Origin: Sporosarcina sp. D27
Lineage (GTDB): Bacteria; Bacillota; Bacilli; Bacillales_A; Planococcaceae
NCBI RefSeq assembly: GCF_000586555.1
Contig: NZ_AZUC01000047.1
Coordinates: forward strand, 124,001-188,000
Length of the DNA stretch: 64,000 bases
Direction: 5' to 3'
Shown: positions 17,835 through 28,010 of the stretch, one piece after another
Layout of the letters: every line of letters starts with the position of its first letter
How positions within the stretch are numbered: the stretch's first letter is position 1
Notes under the pieces: generated by a model
Told to the model about the DNA's origin: nothing
What the model saw: the letters and a program-made list of their open reading frames with translations, nothing else
Database searches by the model: none
Made by a program: the position numbers and the translations under genes

Positions 17835-18809
17835 TTAAAATGTTCGTTTAGCCAGAAAATCAGCTACTTGTTCAAACGCTTTTTTCGCATCGCTATCCGG
17901 TAATAAACGTATCTCAGCTGTCGCTTTTTCTAGATATAAGTCACTTACCTCATGAGCTTTTTCAATGGCTCCGCTCTCTCTTATAAAACTCAACATTTCT
18001 GTACGTTCTTTTTCTGACAACGTTCCATCAAATGCTTTTGTTAAGTATGGTTGGAAAGCAGGCTCGTTTCGGATATATAAGACAGGTAACGTCAGATGCC
18101 CATTAAGAAGATCAGAACCTGCTGGCTTGCCTAACTGCTTGTCCGAAGATGTTAAGTCTAATATATCGTCGACAATTTGAAACGCCATTCCTGCATAATA
18201 TCCAAAGTTCCTCAATCTCCGAACAACTTCATCATCCGCATTAGAGATTAATGCACCTAGCTCACAGCTAGATGATAGGAGAAGTGCTGTTTTCCGTTTG
18301 ATGCGACGCAAATAATCTCGAAATGATTGGTCCGTTCTTCTTTGGTAATCGAATTGAATGATCTCACCTTTACAGATTTCAAGCATTGTATCCGCTAGTA
18401 ATCGGTGAACCGAAGTCATTTCAATTTCACCAATTGAAGTTAACGCGCGCGAAAAAATGAAGTCGCCAGTGTACATCGCAACTCGATTATCCCACTTTGC
18501 TTTAACGGTTTTGCGCCCTCTTCTCATATTTGAATCATCAATGACATCGTCATGAACGAGAGAAGCCATGTGAACTAGTTCTAAGGAAACCGCTACTTTC
18601 GCTGTTGTTTCCATCGAATAGTCTCCGAACTTGGAAGAAAGAAATACGAAAATTGGACGGATCCTCTTCCCTCCAGCTCTCAGCAAATGTATGGATGCTT
18701 GCTGAATAAGCGGAGAATCCGATTGAACGGCATTCTCAAGCTCTTTCTCGATATAAATGAGTTCCTTTCGGAAATCGGTATATAATGCCATCGCCTTCAA
18801 CTTTTCCAA
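17835..18809 (-). CDS. hepT: heptaprenyl diphosphate synthase component II
   Basis: Catalytic subunit that builds the C35 side chain of menaquinone-7, working with the small subunit HepS. The 324-residue trans-prenyltransferase has GGKRIRP (about residues 47-53), the first Asp-rich motif DDVIDD (about 90-95) and the second VDDILD (about 215-220). The TTG at 18809 follows AAGGG by about seven bases and aligns with family N termini. It is the last gene of hepS-menG-hepT. Confidence 0.95.
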   Translation of the reverse strand: MEKLKAMALYTDFRKELIYIEKELENAVQSDSPLIQQASIHLLRAGGKRIRPIFVFLSSKFGDYSMETTAKVAVSLELVHMASLVHDDVIDDSNMRRGRKTVKAKWDNRVAMYTGDFIFSRALTSIGEIEMTSVHRLLADTMLEICKGEIIQFDYQRRTDQSFRDYLRRIKRKTALLLSSSCELGALISNADDEVVRRLRNFGYYAGMAFQIVDDILDLTSSDKQLGKPAGSDLLNGHLTLPVLYIRNEPAFQPYLTKAFDGTLSEKERTEMLSFIRESGAIEKAHEVSDLYLEKATAEIRLLPDSDAKKAFEQVADFLAKRTF

Positions 18810-18835
18810 AATGATTCCCTTCTCCCGCCTGCTTA

Positions 18836-19531
18836 TTATTTGATCGCGATATGTCCAGCAGCTACCCCGCCACTATATGGACGATAATCGACTTGAGTAA
18901 ATCCAGCAGACTTAAATAGCTGAGCTAATTCCTCACGACCTGGAAACTCATCAGCAGATTCTTGAAGCCAAGAATACTCATTATAACTCTTCGCGAACAG
19001 TTTTCCGAATACCGGCATAATATAATTAAAATAAAGTCTGAATAATTGACGATATCCAGGAATCTCTGATTGAGACGTTTCCAAGCACGCAACAATGCCT
19101 CCAGGTTTAACGACTCGGTACATCTCTCTCAACGCTGTTTCATAATTGGGCACATTCCGTAAGCCAAAACCAATTGTCACATAGTCAAATGTATTATCTT
19201 CAAATGGCAAATCCATCGCATTGCCTTGAATCAAGGTAATGTTAGGGTACTTTTCGGTTTTAGGCACAGCCGATGAGAGCATTGCATTGCTAAAATCAAG
19301 ACCTGTCACATCTCCTTTAATCCCAACGGTTTGTGCTAAAGAGATGGTCCAGTCAGCCGTGCCGCAACAGACGTCCAGGGCCTTAGATCCCACTTTTACG
19401 TTCATACGTTGCATGATGTCAGCACGCCATTTTTTGTGTAAGTTAAAACTGATGACAGAATTCATCTTGTCATAGTCTGTTGATATGGATTCGAATACAG
19501 AATGTACTTTTTGTTCTTTAGATTGACTCAA
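18836..19531 (-). CDS. menG: demethylmenaquinone methyltransferase
   Basis: SAM-dependent C-methylation that completes menaquinone (UbiE/MenG family). The 231-residue protein has [10 protein letters not shown] near the N terminus, the SAM motif [12 protein letters not shown] (about 48-59), GLDFSNAML and the family signature [14 protein letters not shown] (about 116-129). The TTG start has GAGGAG upstream. It is placed between hepS and hepT, so side-chain synthesis and ring methylation are co-expressed. Confidence 0.96.
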   Translation of the reverse strand: MSQSKEQKVHSVFESISTDYDKMNSVISFNLHKKWRADIMQRMNVKVGSKALDVCCGTADWTISLAQTVGIKGDVTGLDFSNAMLSSAVPKTEKYPNITLIQGNAMDLPFEDNTFDYVTIGFGLRNVPNYETALREMYRVVKPGGIVACLETSQSEIPGYRQLFRLYFNYIMPVFGKLFAKSYNEYSWLQESADEFPGREELAQLFKSAGFTQVDYRPYSGGVAAGHIAIK

Positions 19532-19567
19532 GTGGAATCTCCTCTTTTCAATATCAGCTAAGCGATT

Positions 19568-20269
19568 TCAACGGTTCACCAGCTCATGAATCACCTGTTG
19601 AAGTACCGGGTCCAACGAACTCATTTGCTCGAGCTCTAGATTGAGTTTTGGTAAGAGAAAATCCATCGCCTGTTGAATAATGGTTTCATCAAATGCAAAT
19701 GCTTGTTGCTCGGTGGAGTTAGCCATTCTGTCCAGTCGTACAAACGTAAGTACAGTCTCAGCTAGCTCAAGATAGCTGTCAAAACCATACGTCTTATAGT
19801 ATGTAGCAGTGCACCCTGACTCGATTACTTTTAGCCTTTCAAGTAAAATTGGACCAGTCGTACGACGTTCGTGGTGCAACGTTGTTTTTTGTTCGTTTAT
19901 ACGGGCAATCGTTTGAGATAATTCGCGTATAAATCCGAACTCACCAATTTCAGCTAGAATCCGATAATGGATGCCACTGAAATGATCTCCAGCCAGCACT
20001 GTCAGTTGTTGTTCGGCAGACGGCGATTGAGCACTTTCTATGCGATCGTGAATATCAAGCGCAGCGTGAATCGCTCCAACAGACAATGTGATTTTTCTAA
20101 GTTTGTCTTCTTTGATTTTTTCGTTCACAATGGGTAGCAAAAGAAAAAATGCTTTTATGGAGTCAACAGGAAAATGACCAATTTCCCGTTTAAGAATGGA
20201 TTCACGAAGTGCATATTGCAAATCGCTTATATATTTTTCTACAATTGAATTCAATTCGTGTTTATTCAT
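19568..20269 (-). CDS. hepS: heptaprenyl diphosphate synthase component I
   Basis: Small regulatory subunit that determines C35 chain length with HepT. It has no Asp-rich catalytic motifs, as expected; recognition rests on position and on helices such as VGAIHAALDIHDRIES (about residues 66-81). The frame is open to 20293, but the ATG at 20269 has GGAG eight bases upstream, giving 233 residues starting MNKHELNS. The sequence is poorly conserved in this family. Confidence 0.85.
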   Translation of the reverse strand: MNKHELNSIVEKYISDLQYALRESILKREIGHFPVDSIKAFFLLLPIVNEKIKEDKLRKITLSVGAIHAALDIHDRIESAQSPSAEQQLTVLAGDHFSGIHYRILAEIGEFGFIRELSQTIARINEQKTTLHHERRTTGPILLERLKVIESGCTATYYKTYGFDSYLELAETVLTFVRLDRMANSTEQQAFAFDETIIQQAMDFLLPKLNLELEQMSSLDPVLQQVIHELVNR

Positions 20270-20320
20270 CACCGTTTCTCCATTCCAAGGCATCTAACAA
20301 GTGAACGATGCAGGTTGCTG

Positions 20321-20542
20321 TTATGCTCTCTCTTCACTGGAGACAACCCCGTGCGCAGTTGTAATTTCTGCACTCCCACGGATTTTCATAGCGGATGTGT
20401 GTTCTGTAAACTGGGCAATCATCACTTCTCCACAGTCGAGTTTTTCCGTATGATGGAATTTCGTGTCGTTTCCACGGGTTAACCCGATAACACTGACACC
20501 ATCTTCTTTTGCTTTAATGACGATGTAATCTGGTGCAGTCAT
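20321..20542 (-). CDS. mtrB: trp RNA-binding attenuation protein TRAP
   Basis: A 73-residue subunit of the tryptophan-activated 11-mer that binds (G/U)AG repeats in trp leader RNA. The whole sequence is recognisable: [20 protein letters not shown] at the start, [21 protein letters not shown] centrally and KIRGSAEI with the RNA-contacting Lys/Arg. It lies downstream of folE (B. subtilis mtrA-mtrB). Notably the trp operon is not at its usual place in this window. Confidence 0.95.
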   Translation of the reverse strand: MTAPDYIVIKAKEDGVSVIGLTRGNDTKFHHTEKLDCGEVMIAQFTEHTSAMKIRGSAEITTAHGVVSSEERA

Positions 20543-20615
20543 AGTTCTCTCCCCCGTCTTTCATATCTTACCTATCATATCATAGTTAAACCGCGATCCG
20601 CAAAGGACCACAACC

Positions 20616-21179
20616 TTACTTTACAAGCGAAAGAATTTCTGATCGTTTGACATCATCGTGTTCGTAAATTCCTCTAGCCGCTGTTGTAATTGTTTTCGAA
20701 CCTGGTTTTTTTATACCTCGCATCGTCATGCACATATGTTCTGCTTCGATGATGACGTATACACCGTGTGGCTTCAACATTTCCATCATTACTTCTGCGA
20801 CAGTTGTCGTAATTCGTTCTTGCAATTGAGGACGCTTAGCCGTTGTTTCAACAGCTCTTGCTAATTTACTGAGTCCTGCCACAACTCCGTCACGGGGTAT
20901 GTATGCAATATGGGCAACACCAAAAAATGGAACAAGATGATGTTCACACATCGAGTAAAATGGAATGTCCTTTACGAGGACGACTTCTTCATGTTGTTCA
21001 TGAAAAACGGTTTCAAAGTACATACGAGGATCGTCCGCCATTCCTGCGAACACTTCTGCATACATTTTTGCAACGCGCTTTGGTGTTTCCAACAATCCTT
21101 CACGCTCTGGATCTTCACCGATCGCTTCGAGGATCATCGTGACCGCTTGTTCTATTTTCCCAAAATTTACTTCTTCCAT
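20616..21179 (-). CDS. folE: GTP cyclohydrolase I
   Basis: First step of folate synthesis: GTP to 7,8-dihydroneopterin triphosphate. The true start is the ATG at 21179 (GAGGAGG eight bases upstream), giving 187 residues; the upstream frame to 21275 is not translated. Zinc ligands are in [12 protein letters not shown] (about residues 76-87) and EHMCMTMRG (about 146-154). Equivalent to B. subtilis mtrA, upstream of mtrB. Confidence 0.96.
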   Translation of the reverse strand: MEEVNFGKIEQAVTMILEAIGEDPEREGLLETPKRVAKMYAEVFAGMADDPRMYFETVFHEQHEEVVLVKDIPFYSMCEHHLVPFFGVAHIAYIPRDGVVAGLSKLARAVETTAKRPQLQERITTTVAEVMMEMLKPHGVYVIIEAEHMCMTMRGIKKPGSKTITTAARGIYEHDDVKRSEILSLVK

Positions 21180-21280
21180 CGATGGAACCTCCTCTGATGC
21201 ACATCTAGTCTTCCAAAATAGTAGCATACTCCTCGCATTCAGTACAGTTGATGGCTCGTATTTTCCGCGTAACACGGAAA

Positions 21281-21322
21281 GAAGCCCGCCAGCTTATCCG
21301 TAATGGACGTCTGACGGGCTTC
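21281..21322 (-). terminator. terminator after the HU gene
   Basis: GAAGCCCG-CAG and CTG-CGGGCTTC form a long stem just after the hupB stop, followed on the minus strand by TTTCCG. A second small hairpin (TTTCCG/CGGAAA) lies at 21262-21280. Confidence 0.65.
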
Positions 21323-21335
21323 TATGTAATTGAAC

Positions 21336-21608
21336 TCACTTTACAGCATCTTTCAATGCTTTACCTGCTTTGAATGCAGGAACTTTGCTAGCTGCGATTT
21401 CAATTTCTTCTCCAGATTGTGGATTACGGCCTTTACGAGCAGCACGCTCGCGTACTTCGAAGTTACCGAAGCCAATCAATTGTACCTTCTCACCCTTTGA
21501 AAGAGCGTCTTGGATTGTTTCGAATACAGTTTCAACAGCTTTTGTTGCATCCTTCTTAGAAAGACCTGCTGCTTCTGCAACGGAGTTGATCAATTCAGTT
21601 TTGTTCAT
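21336..21608 (-). CDS. hupB: DNA-binding protein HU
   Basis: A 90-residue histone-like nucleoid protein that bends DNA as a homodimer. The arm motif [19 protein letters not shown] (about residues 46-64) with its tip proline is intact. The ATG at 21608 has AGGAGG eight bases upstream; the GTG at 21617 is within the ribosome site and is rejected. B. subtilis calls this gene hbs. It has a strong promoter at 21674-21702. Confidence 0.97.
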   Translation of the reverse strand: MNKTELINSVAEAAGLSKKDATKAVETVFETIQDALSKGEKVQLIGFGNFEVRERAARKGRNPQSGEEIEIAASKVPAFKAGKALKDAVK

Positions 21609-21673
21609 CTCGTTCACCTCCTCTCAAACGTTTGTTTAACCTCTTTAACACTGTAAAAAGAGTAACATAACCA

Positions 21674-21702
21674 ATTCTAGGGTGCAAGAATATTGTAGTC
21701 AA
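21674..21702 (-). promoter_or_regulatory. promoter of the HU gene
   Basis: TTGACT (21702-21697), 17 bases and TAGAAT (21679-21674) on the minus strand give a strong vegetative promoter with a leader of about 60 bases. Confidence 0.7.
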
Positions 21703-21729
21703 GGTGTTGCTTACGTAACCCCAAAACAG

Positions 21730-21757
21730 AAAAAAGACCCGCTGTAGACGGATCTTT
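21730..21757 (-). terminator. terminator after spoIVA
   Basis: AAAGA-CCG and CGG-TCTTT pair around a short loop and are followed by a T run on the minus strand, just after the spoIVA stop. Confidence 0.7.
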
Positions 21758-21762
21758 ACTCA

Positions 21763-23241
21763 TTAGACGATGAACGTCACCATACCTTTATTTCCTTCAT
21801 TCACCATTTTTTCAATGGTCTCACGCAGTCTTCTACGTGCGCTGGAAGGTACTGCAGACGTCTTAAATCGGATACTTTCCTTCAACACTTCATGTAGGGG
21901 TGTTCCAAACAATTGAGTCTCCCACAGCGCTTCACGGTCGTGTAAGTAAGCATTTTTCAGTTCTTTCAACAAGTGATGACTATGGAATTCAGACCCGATG
22001 AGTGGAGCAAATTCTGCCTCCATGTCAATCCGGATAACATGTAGCGCTGGAGCTGTCGCTTTCATGCGTACTCCATAAAAAGAGTCTTGTTTGATAAGTT
22101 CAGGCTGTGTCGGCTGAAAATCTGCAATAGTTGGCAAGGCGACCCCATATCCTTCCTTTTTCGCAGTTTCGATCGCCTCAGCGAACATATCATAGGATTT
22201 TTTCGCTTTAACCGCTTCTTGGATGAATATCAGCCAATCTTTCTTTGTTTTCATCTCGGTGTCCATATAGGACTCGCAAACTCCCAGATACGTTTGTTCG
22301 TCTATTTTCAAGTCCAGGATGGCTCTTCCTTTTCCTGCATCTACCTCAATGACTTCTGCATGCTTAATGTAGTCCTCTTCATTCAACCGTTCTGCTAGTT
22401 GTTGAACTTTACGGATCTTGGATGCTTCAAGGAATCCTTCATTGATTATTTCATCAATATTCGAATTCAAATAATGCTCTGAGCCTAACACATCCATCCA
22501 GTCCGGCTTTTGAAGATCAATATGTGTAATTGGGAATTCATAAAGGGCTTCTTTTAAAATCAATTGGATTTCCTGTGCATTCAACTGATCCGCACTTATC
22601 GCGATGACAGGAACACCATGCTCTTCTTGTAATTGTTGTTTTAGTTGAACCGTTTTCTCATGTGCTGGCATTTTCGAGTTCAGAACAATGACAAACGGCT
22701 TACCAATTTCCTTAAGTTTTGATACAATTTCTGTTTCCGCAGCTTCAGCAGAAGCTCTCGGAATATTATTGACTGTTCCATCGGTAGTCAGCAAGATACC
22801 GATTGTTGAGTGGTCTCGAATGACTTTGTCTGTCCCGATACGAGCTGCTTCTTCAAATGGAATCGGCTCATTGTGCCATGGAGTATGGACGTATTTCGGT
22901 CCATCCTCATCCTCGTACCCTTTTACACCGTCAATGACATACCCCACACAGTCTGCCAGTCGAATTTGAAAAGAGAGTTCCCCATCTCCAATCGAAACCG
23001 CCGTTCCTTGTGCAGGGACAAATTTCGGCTCAGCCGTCATAATGACTGGCCCTGGAGAGCTTTGTGGGAGCTCATCCTGTGCTCGAGTACGGTCTGCCTG
23101 CTCACTCATATTGGGGATAACTACTTCTTCCATGACACGTTTAACAAAAGTGGATTTTCCGACACGAACAGGACCTACCACTCCGATATAAATATCGCCA
23201 TCTGTTCGTCTCGCTAAGTTTTCATATAGTTCTTCTTTCAT
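21763..23241 (-). CDS. spoIVA: stage IV sporulation protein A (spore coat ATPase)
   Basis: Made in the mother cell, it polymerises on the forespore surface with ATP hydrolysis and forms the base of the spore coat. The N-terminal ATPase domain carries the Walker A GPVRVGKST (about residues 22-30), followed by the long middle and C-terminal domains that anchor to SpoVM. The ATG at 23241 lies nine bases after GGAGG, giving 492 residues, the same as B. subtilis; the ATG at 23247 is too close. A possible sigma-E -10 (CATAAACT, 23278-23271) lies upstream but no clear -35 is seen. Confidence 0.97.
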   Translation of the reverse strand: MKEELYENLARRTDGDIYIGVVGPVRVGKSTFVKRVMEEVVIPNMSEQADRTRAQDELPQSSPGPVIMTAEPKFVPAQGTAVSIGDGELSFQIRLADCVGYVIDGVKGYEDEDGPKYVHTPWHNEPIPFEEAARIGTDKVIRDHSTIGILLTTDGTVNNIPRASAEAAETEIVSKLKEIGKPFVIVLNSKMPAHEKTVQLKQQLQEEHGVPVIAISADQLNAQEIQLILKEALYEFPITHIDLQKPDWMDVLGSEHYLNSNIDEIINEGFLEASKIRKVQQLAERLNEEDYIKHAEVIEVDAGKGRAILDLKIDEQTYLGVCESYMDTEMKTKKDWLIFIQEAVKAKKSYDMFAEAIETAKKEGYGVALPTIADFQPTQPELIKQDSFYGVRMKATAPALHVIRIDMEAEFAPLIGSEFHSHHLLKELKNAYLHDREALWETQLFGTPLHEVLKESIRFKTSAVPSSARRRLRETIEKMVNEGNKGMVTFIV

Positions 23242-23282
23242 TTCCATCGTCCTCCTTTTCTACGCATAGTAGTTTATGAAAA

Positions 23283-23319
23283 CAAAAAACGTTTCATGCA
23301 TAAAAGCACGAAACGTTTT
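23283..23319 (-). terminator. terminator after yphF
   Basis: AAAACGTTTCGTGC and GCATGAAACGTTTT form a long near-perfect stem followed by TTGTTTT on the minus strand, insulating spoIVA from yphF. Confidence 0.8.
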
Positions 23320-23324
23320 CTTGT

Positions 23325-24044
23325 TTAGTTAGACGATTTCATGAAAATCGGTTCATTGTTTTCGTTTACCGTATACGGTAACGAATAAGCAGGGAGGATC
23401 GGATGATTGTCCGAAAGTAAGTAGCGAATGTCCTCTCCCTGCTTCACATCAGGCTTTTCCTTCTCCAAAATACGGTTTAAATCTATTGAATAATCGATAT
23501 AGAAATTGCCATCTCCACCGACAACAAGCGGTAAATGAGCATCAGAATAAGGACTTTCTACAGTCAACGGTTCCTTTAGCCCCATTTTTTCAAAGTCCAC
23601 TTCATAGACATTTGCACCTTCTTGAACAGGATCTTTGAATGGAAGTACACCATTCACCGTTTTTCGTAATATCAGTTCCCGAATTCTTTCTGCAACACGT
23701 AAATCTACAAGTTTAACGGTTGGGTTTTCCTCCACATCCATTAAAACATACTGATAAATCCCTCCTTGTTCATATGCATTTGAAGGGATTTTCTCTGTTA
23801 GAGATGGAACAATTTTAGTGAAATCTATTGGATACTTAATATATTGATCAATATCCATATCCCGTGTTTTTATAGGCAATAAACCTTGTGACTGTTCACG
23901 GTACGTATCTACCGCTTTTTGAACAGTCTCCAGCTGATCTTCATATGGTCTCTGCTTGCTTTCTATTTCATCTTGAGGGTACATGCATCCTGACAATAGA
24001 ACAATAATTATAGCCACTAAAGGAAATCGTAACATTCTTTTCAT
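23325..24044 (-). CDS. yphF: lipoprotein YphF
   Basis: A 239-residue predicted lipoprotein of unknown function. A signal peptide with lipobox LLSGC (Cys at about residue 20) is followed by a hydrophilic body without recognised catalytic motifs. It lies between spoIVA and yphE exactly as YphF does in B. subtilis. It follows yphE by four bases, forming a two-gene unit of membrane-associated proteins. Confidence 0.8.
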   Translation of the reverse strand: MKRMLRFPLVAIIIVLLSGCMYPQDEIESKQRPYEDQLETVQKAVDTYREQSQGLLPIKTRDMDIDQYIKYPIDFTKIVPSLTEKIPSNAYEQGGIYQYVLMDVEENPTVKLVDLRVAERIRELILRKTVNGVLPFKDPVQEGANVYEVDFEKMGLKEPLTVESPYSDAHLPLVVGGDGNFYIDYSIDLNRILEKEKPDVKQGEDIRYLLSDNHPILPAYSLPYTVNENNEPIFMKSSN

Positions 24045-24048
24045 AGGT

Positions 24049-24252
24049 TTACGAGCCTCCTGTAGGTCCGTTAAAGACGAGATAGATCATTGCAAAGAAT
24101 GAAAAGATCAGTAAACAATAGGCAATGACCGCAAACACTATCTTGAGGAGCTTGTTTGTTAATTTGGTACGGCTAACATGAATGAGTCCCATTGAGATCA
24201 TCATGAAACCCATGGCATAAAAAGATAGCCACATTTTATCCAACGAGGACAA
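24049..24252 (-). CDS. yphE: DUF2768 small membrane protein YphE
   Basis: A 67-residue protein with two hydrophobic segments (about residues 8-26 and 35-58), matching DUF2768/YphE by size, topology and place between gpsA and yphF. The likely start is a TTG at 24252 with AAGGA about ten bases upstream. Function unknown. Confidence 0.75.
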   Translation of the reverse strand: MSSLDKMWLSFYAMGFMMISMGLIHVSRTKLTNKLLKIVFAVIAYCLLIFSFFAMIYLVFNGPTGGS

Positions 24253-24325
24253 AGTACGTCATTCCTTCCAGTCGTAAATTTATGCGACACAACACGTAAT
24301 TCGCGAGAAAATTAAATAAGCTCCT

Positions 24326-25342
24326 TTAATTGGAAAAATCGTCAGTTTCCTTCTTTTTCCCTCGACTCATTAACCAATCTACCGCTTCTTTCGGTTCATT
24401 ATCTTCAAACAAGACAGTATATAGGGCCTCTGTTAATGGCATTGAAACGTCATATTGCTTTGCCAACTGATGAGCTGCCTTAGTTGTACGGACGCCTTCA
24501 ATCACCATTCCCATGCCTTCAGTCACTTCTTCTAGTGAATGTCCTTTTCCAAGCATGTTTCCTGCTTTCCAGTTACGCGAATGGACACTGTTCGCTGTGA
24601 CGATAAGATCTCCCATACCGGCAAGTCCTGCAAATGTAAGTGGACTAGCACCCATCTTAACCCCAAGGCGCGTAATTTCTGCAAGACCTCGAGTAATTAG
24701 TGCTGCTTTTGCGTTGTCACCATATTCTAAACCGTCTGTAATACCAGCAGCAAGTGCGATAACATTTTTCAAAGCCCCGCCTAGCTCCACTCCGAGAACA
24801 TCTTCGTTTGTATACACACGGAAATACGAGTTCATGAATAGTGTCTGAATCTCTTCTGCAGCTTGACCATCCTCTGAAGCCACTGTTACGGTCGTCGGAT
24901 GACGCAATACGACTTCCTCGGCATGAGATGGCCCCGAGAGGACTACCAGGGCTCTCCGTGCTTCAGGTCGTATTTCTTCTGTTAGCATTTCAGTTATCCG
25001 CTTGAGAGTGTCAGGTTCAATACCTTTAGATACATGTACGATGAGTTTCGGATTTTGTATCAAACTATTCAATTGCGTTCCAATTTCTCTCATTCCTTTT
25101 GTCGGTACAGCAACAATTAGAACGTCAGCATGCTCAACAGCTTGCTTTAGATTTGAAGTTGCTTTCAGTGATTCTGGCAGCATACAATTCTTCAAATATG
25201 AATTATTCGTGTGTTGTTCGTTTATTTCATTGGTTTGCTGTTCCCGTCTCCCCCAAATCAGACAGTCATGTCCATTTTCGGCAAGAACAAAGGCGAGTGC
25301 AGTTCCCCAGCTCCCTGCACCAATCACAGAAACTTTTGTCAC
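24326..25342 (-). CDS. gpsA: NAD(P)-dependent glycerol-3-phosphate dehydrogenase
   Basis: Makes sn-glycerol-3-phosphate from dihydroxyacetone phosphate for phospholipid synthesis. The 338-residue protein has the dinucleotide motif GAGSWGTALA (residues 8-17), the catalytic lysine in GGALKNVIALAAG (about 190-202) and GLAGMGDLIVT (about 253-263). The start is GTG with GAGGAAA upstream. der-gpsA adjacency as in B. subtilis. Confidence 0.97.
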   Translation of the reverse strand: MTKVSVIGAGSWGTALAFVLAENGHDCLIWGRREQQTNEINEQHTNNSYLKNCMLPESLKATSNLKQAVEHADVLIVAVPTKGMREIGTQLNSLIQNPKLIVHVSKGIEPDTLKRITEMLTEEIRPEARRALVVLSGPSHAEEVVLRHPTTVTVASEDGQAAEEIQTLFMNSYFRVYTNEDVLGVELGGALKNVIALAAGITDGLEYGDNAKAALITRGLAEITRLGVKMGASPLTFAGLAGMGDLIVTANSVHSRNWKAGNMLGKGHSLEEVTEGMGMVIEGVRTTKAAHQLAKQYDVSMPLTEALYTVLFEDNEPKEAVDWLMSRGKKKETDDFSN

Positions 25343-25369
25343 ATTTCCTCATCCTTTCCCACAGTTTCG

Positions 25370-26680
25370 TTAACTTCTAGCCCGAGTGATAATTCGAATT
25401 GGCGTCCCTTCAAATCCGAAAGACTCACGCAAACGATTGCGAAGGAATCGTTCATATGAAAAGTGCATCAGCTCTGTATCATTTACAAATACTACAAAAG
25501 CAGGAGGTCTAACCGCTACCTGAGTTGAATAATAAATACGGAGTCGTTTACCTTTATCCGTCGGTGCAGGATTTCTAGCGATTGCATCCTCTACTACTTC
25601 ATTTAGTACACTGGATTGAATACGCATCGAATGATTTTCACTAATATTAATGATCATATCAAACAATGAGCGTACCCGTTGTTTTGTTTTTGCAGATACG
25701 TAAGCAATCGGTGCATAATCCAGGAATAAAAAGTTTTTACGAATGTCTTCGTTAAAGCGATTCATCGTCTTTTCATCTTTTTCAAGAGCATCCCATTTGT
25801 TGACGACAAATAGAATTCCTTTCCCTGCCTCTTCTGCGTACCCTGCAATCCGTTTATCCTGCTCACGAATACCTTCTTCACCGTTAATAACAATTAGCAC
25901 AACATCGGAACGATCAATTGCTTTTAGCGCACGGAGGACACTGTATTTTTCTGTATTTTCGTACACTTTACCTTTTTTACGCATTCCTGCTGTATCAATA
26001 ATTTTAAATTTCTGTCCTTCATATTCATATGAAGAGTCAATCGCATCTGTTGTAGTTCCAGCAACATCACTTACAATAACACGTTCCTCACCTAGCAATG
26101 CGTTGACTAGCGAAGACTTCCCAACATTTGGTCGACCAATTAAAGAAAAGCGAATAACATCCTCTTCAATTTCTTCTTCTGATGGATCAGGGAAATTTTC
26201 TGCAACAGTATCTAAAAGATCTCCAAGTCCTAAGCCGTGTGCTCCCGAAATAGGATGCGGATCGCCGAAACCGAGTGAGTAGAAATCATAAATCATATCC
26301 TTCATCTCAGGATTATCCACCTTATTGACGGCAAGAACTACTGGCTTTTTTGTCTTATACAAGATTTTCGCAACTTGCTCATCTGCGTCAGTAACTCCTT
26401 CTCTACCGTTAGTAAGGAAAATAATTACATCCGCTTCCTCGATTGCAATTTCAGCCTGCAAACGAATTTGAACTAGGAATGGTTCATCCCCAATATCAAT
26501 ACCACCCGTGTCAATCAAATTAAAGTCGTGAGACAGCCAATCTGCCGCACTGTAAATGCGGTCTCGGGTCACACCTGAAACATCTTCCACTATCGAAATA
26601 CGTTCTCCGACAATTCTGTTAAAAATCGTGGACTTACCGACATTCGGACGTCCTACGATGGCTACTGTTGGTTTACTCAT
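25370..26680 (-). CDS. der: ribosome-associated double GTPase Der (EngA)
   Basis: GTPase needed for 50S subunit assembly. Two tandem G domains are visible: GRPNVGKST (about residues 10-18), DTGG and NKVD in the first, and GRPNVGKSS (about 182-190), [10 protein letters not shown] and NKWD in the second, followed by the KH-like C-terminal domain (about 355-436). 436 residues is the usual length. A perfect TATAAT (26719-26714) precedes it but without a good -35. Confidence 0.97.
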   Translation of the reverse strand: MSKPTVAIVGRPNVGKSTIFNRIVGERISIVEDVSGVTRDRIYSAADWLSHDFNLIDTGGIDIGDEPFLVQIRLQAEIAIEEADVIIFLTNGREGVTDADEQVAKILYKTKKPVVLAVNKVDNPEMKDMIYDFYSLGFGDPHPISGAHGLGLGDLLDTVAENFPDPSEEEIEEDVIRFSLIGRPNVGKSSLVNALLGEERVIVSDVAGTTTDAIDSSYEYEGQKFKIIDTAGMRKKGKVYENTEKYSVLRALKAIDRSDVVLIVINGEEGIREQDKRIAGYAEEAGKGILFVVNKWDALEKDEKTMNRFNEDIRKNFLFLDYAPIAYVSAKTKQRVRSLFDMIINISENHSMRIQSSVLNEVVEDAIARNPAPTDKGKRLRIYYSTQVAVRPPAFVVFVNDTELMHFSYERFLRNRLRESFGFEGTPIRIITRARS

Positions 26681-26721
26681 TAGTCATTCATCCTTCCAAG
26701 CTATCTTCTGCATATTATACA

Positions 26722-26761
26722 CAAAAAAAAGAGATGGCGCTCCTAAAAGAGCCATCTCTTT
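26722..26761 (-). terminator. terminator after the S1 protein gene
   Basis: AAGAGATGGC-CTC and GAG-GCCATCTCTT form a strong stem followed by eight T residues on the minus strand, separating the S1 gene from der. Confidence 0.88.
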
Positions 26762-26792
26762 CAATACAGTTGTTACAGGTTCGCAAACCTTA

Positions 26793-27932
26793 TTAGTTAG
26801 AGAACTTTTTTAACTGATCTCCAATGACATCACTGATAGAGAAACCAGAAGGTTCTTCTGGCATTTCATAGCCATCGTATGTGTCCTCTTCTTTATCCGT
26901 TAGATCTTTTATACTTAGAGATAGCCGTTTGTCATTTGGATTGACGTCCAATACTTTCACTTCTACATTTTGTCCTTCAGACAAGACTTCGTTCGGTGTT
27001 CCAATATGGTCATGGGAAATTCTCGAAATATGCACAAGACCTTCGACTCCCGGGGATACTTCGACAAAAGCTCCGTAAGACACAAGACGTTTTACAGTTC
27101 CCTGTAACACTGCACCCTTAGGGGCCTTGTTTTCAATACCTTCCCATGGGCCAGCTAGCGTTTCCTTAATAGATAAGCTAATTCGTTCAGAGTCGCGATC
27201 CACCGCCAAAATCTTAACCTGGACCTTATCGCCTTCATTTAGTACATCCGATACTTTTTCAACATGTCCATGAGCGATTTGTGAAATGTGAACTAAGCCA
27301 TCCACACCGCCCAAATCTACAAACGCACCAAATGAAGCGATACGTTGCACGGTTCCTTCAAGAACTTGACCTTCGTGAAGGTTTTCAAGTATTTCCTCTT
27401 TTTTAGATGATTTCTCTTCTTGAATAACTGCACGATGAGAAAGGATTAACCGGTTTTTCTCTTTATCCATTTCTACAATTTTAAACTCCATTGAGCGACC
27501 TTTGTAGTCTTCAAATGATTCGACAAAGTGATCTTCGACTAACGATGCAGGGATGAAACCTCGCACTCCTAGGTCCACTACTAAACCACCTTTTACAACA
27601 TCCTTCACTTCTGTTGTAATTGTTACAGAATCATTGAATTGCTCTTCCAATGTATCCCAAGCATCTTCAGCATCCACTTTACGTTTAGATAACACGAAAG
27701 CATCATCTTCAACCTTAATGATAGAAAGTTCCAGTTCGTCGCCTTCTTTTACTGCATCTGATGCTGTTTCGATGTGAAGACTAGATAATTCACTGATTGG
27801 AATCACGCCATCAAATGGTGCTCCAGAAATTTCTACAGTGACAGATTTGTCTTCAATCTTAGTTACTTTACCTGTCACGCGATCTCCTTCGTTGTATCCT
27901 CCCATTGCTTCTACATTCATCTCTTCAGTCAT
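26793..27932 (-). CDS. rpsA: 30S ribosomal protein S1 homologue, four S1 domains
   Basis: A 379-residue RNA-binding protein with four tandem S1 (OB-fold) domains, at about residues 15-85, 100-165, 185-255 and 270-342. The last two have the canonical GAFVDLGGVDGLVHISQ and GAFVEVSPGVEGLVHISR. This is the short, low-GC Gram-positive form (B. subtilis YpfD), which lacks the two ribosome-binding N-terminal domains of the E. coli protein, so its role as a true ribosomal protein is uncertain. GGAGGAGG precedes the ATG. Confidence 0.93.
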   Translation of the reverse strand: MTEEMNVEAMGGYNEGDRVTGKVTKIEDKSVTVEISGAPFDGVIPISELSSLHIETASDAVKEGDELELSIIKVEDDAFVLSKRKVDAEDAWDTLEEQFNDSVTITTEVKDVVKGGLVVDLGVRGFIPASLVEDHFVESFEDYKGRSMEFKIVEMDKEKNRLILSHRAVIQEEKSSKKEEILENLHEGQVLEGTVQRIASFGAFVDLGGVDGLVHISQIAHGHVEKVSDVLNEGDKVQVKILAVDRDSERISLSIKETLAGPWEGIENKAPKGAVLQGTVKRLVSYGAFVEVSPGVEGLVHISRISHDHIGTPNEVLSEGQNVEVKVLDVNPNDKRLSLSIKDLTDKEEDTYDGYEMPEEPSGFSISDVIGDQLKKFSN

Positions 27933-28010
27933 ATGTAGTCCTCCTCCATAATAATCATAATTCTATACTATTGGAATATACCCATAAAAACAAAAAATTG
28001 AACTTGTGTG

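Noticed and set aside
25743..26282. Plus-strand frame of 179 codons opposite der
   Set aside because: Antisense of a strongly conserved GTPase; Ser-rich translation typical of a shadow frame.
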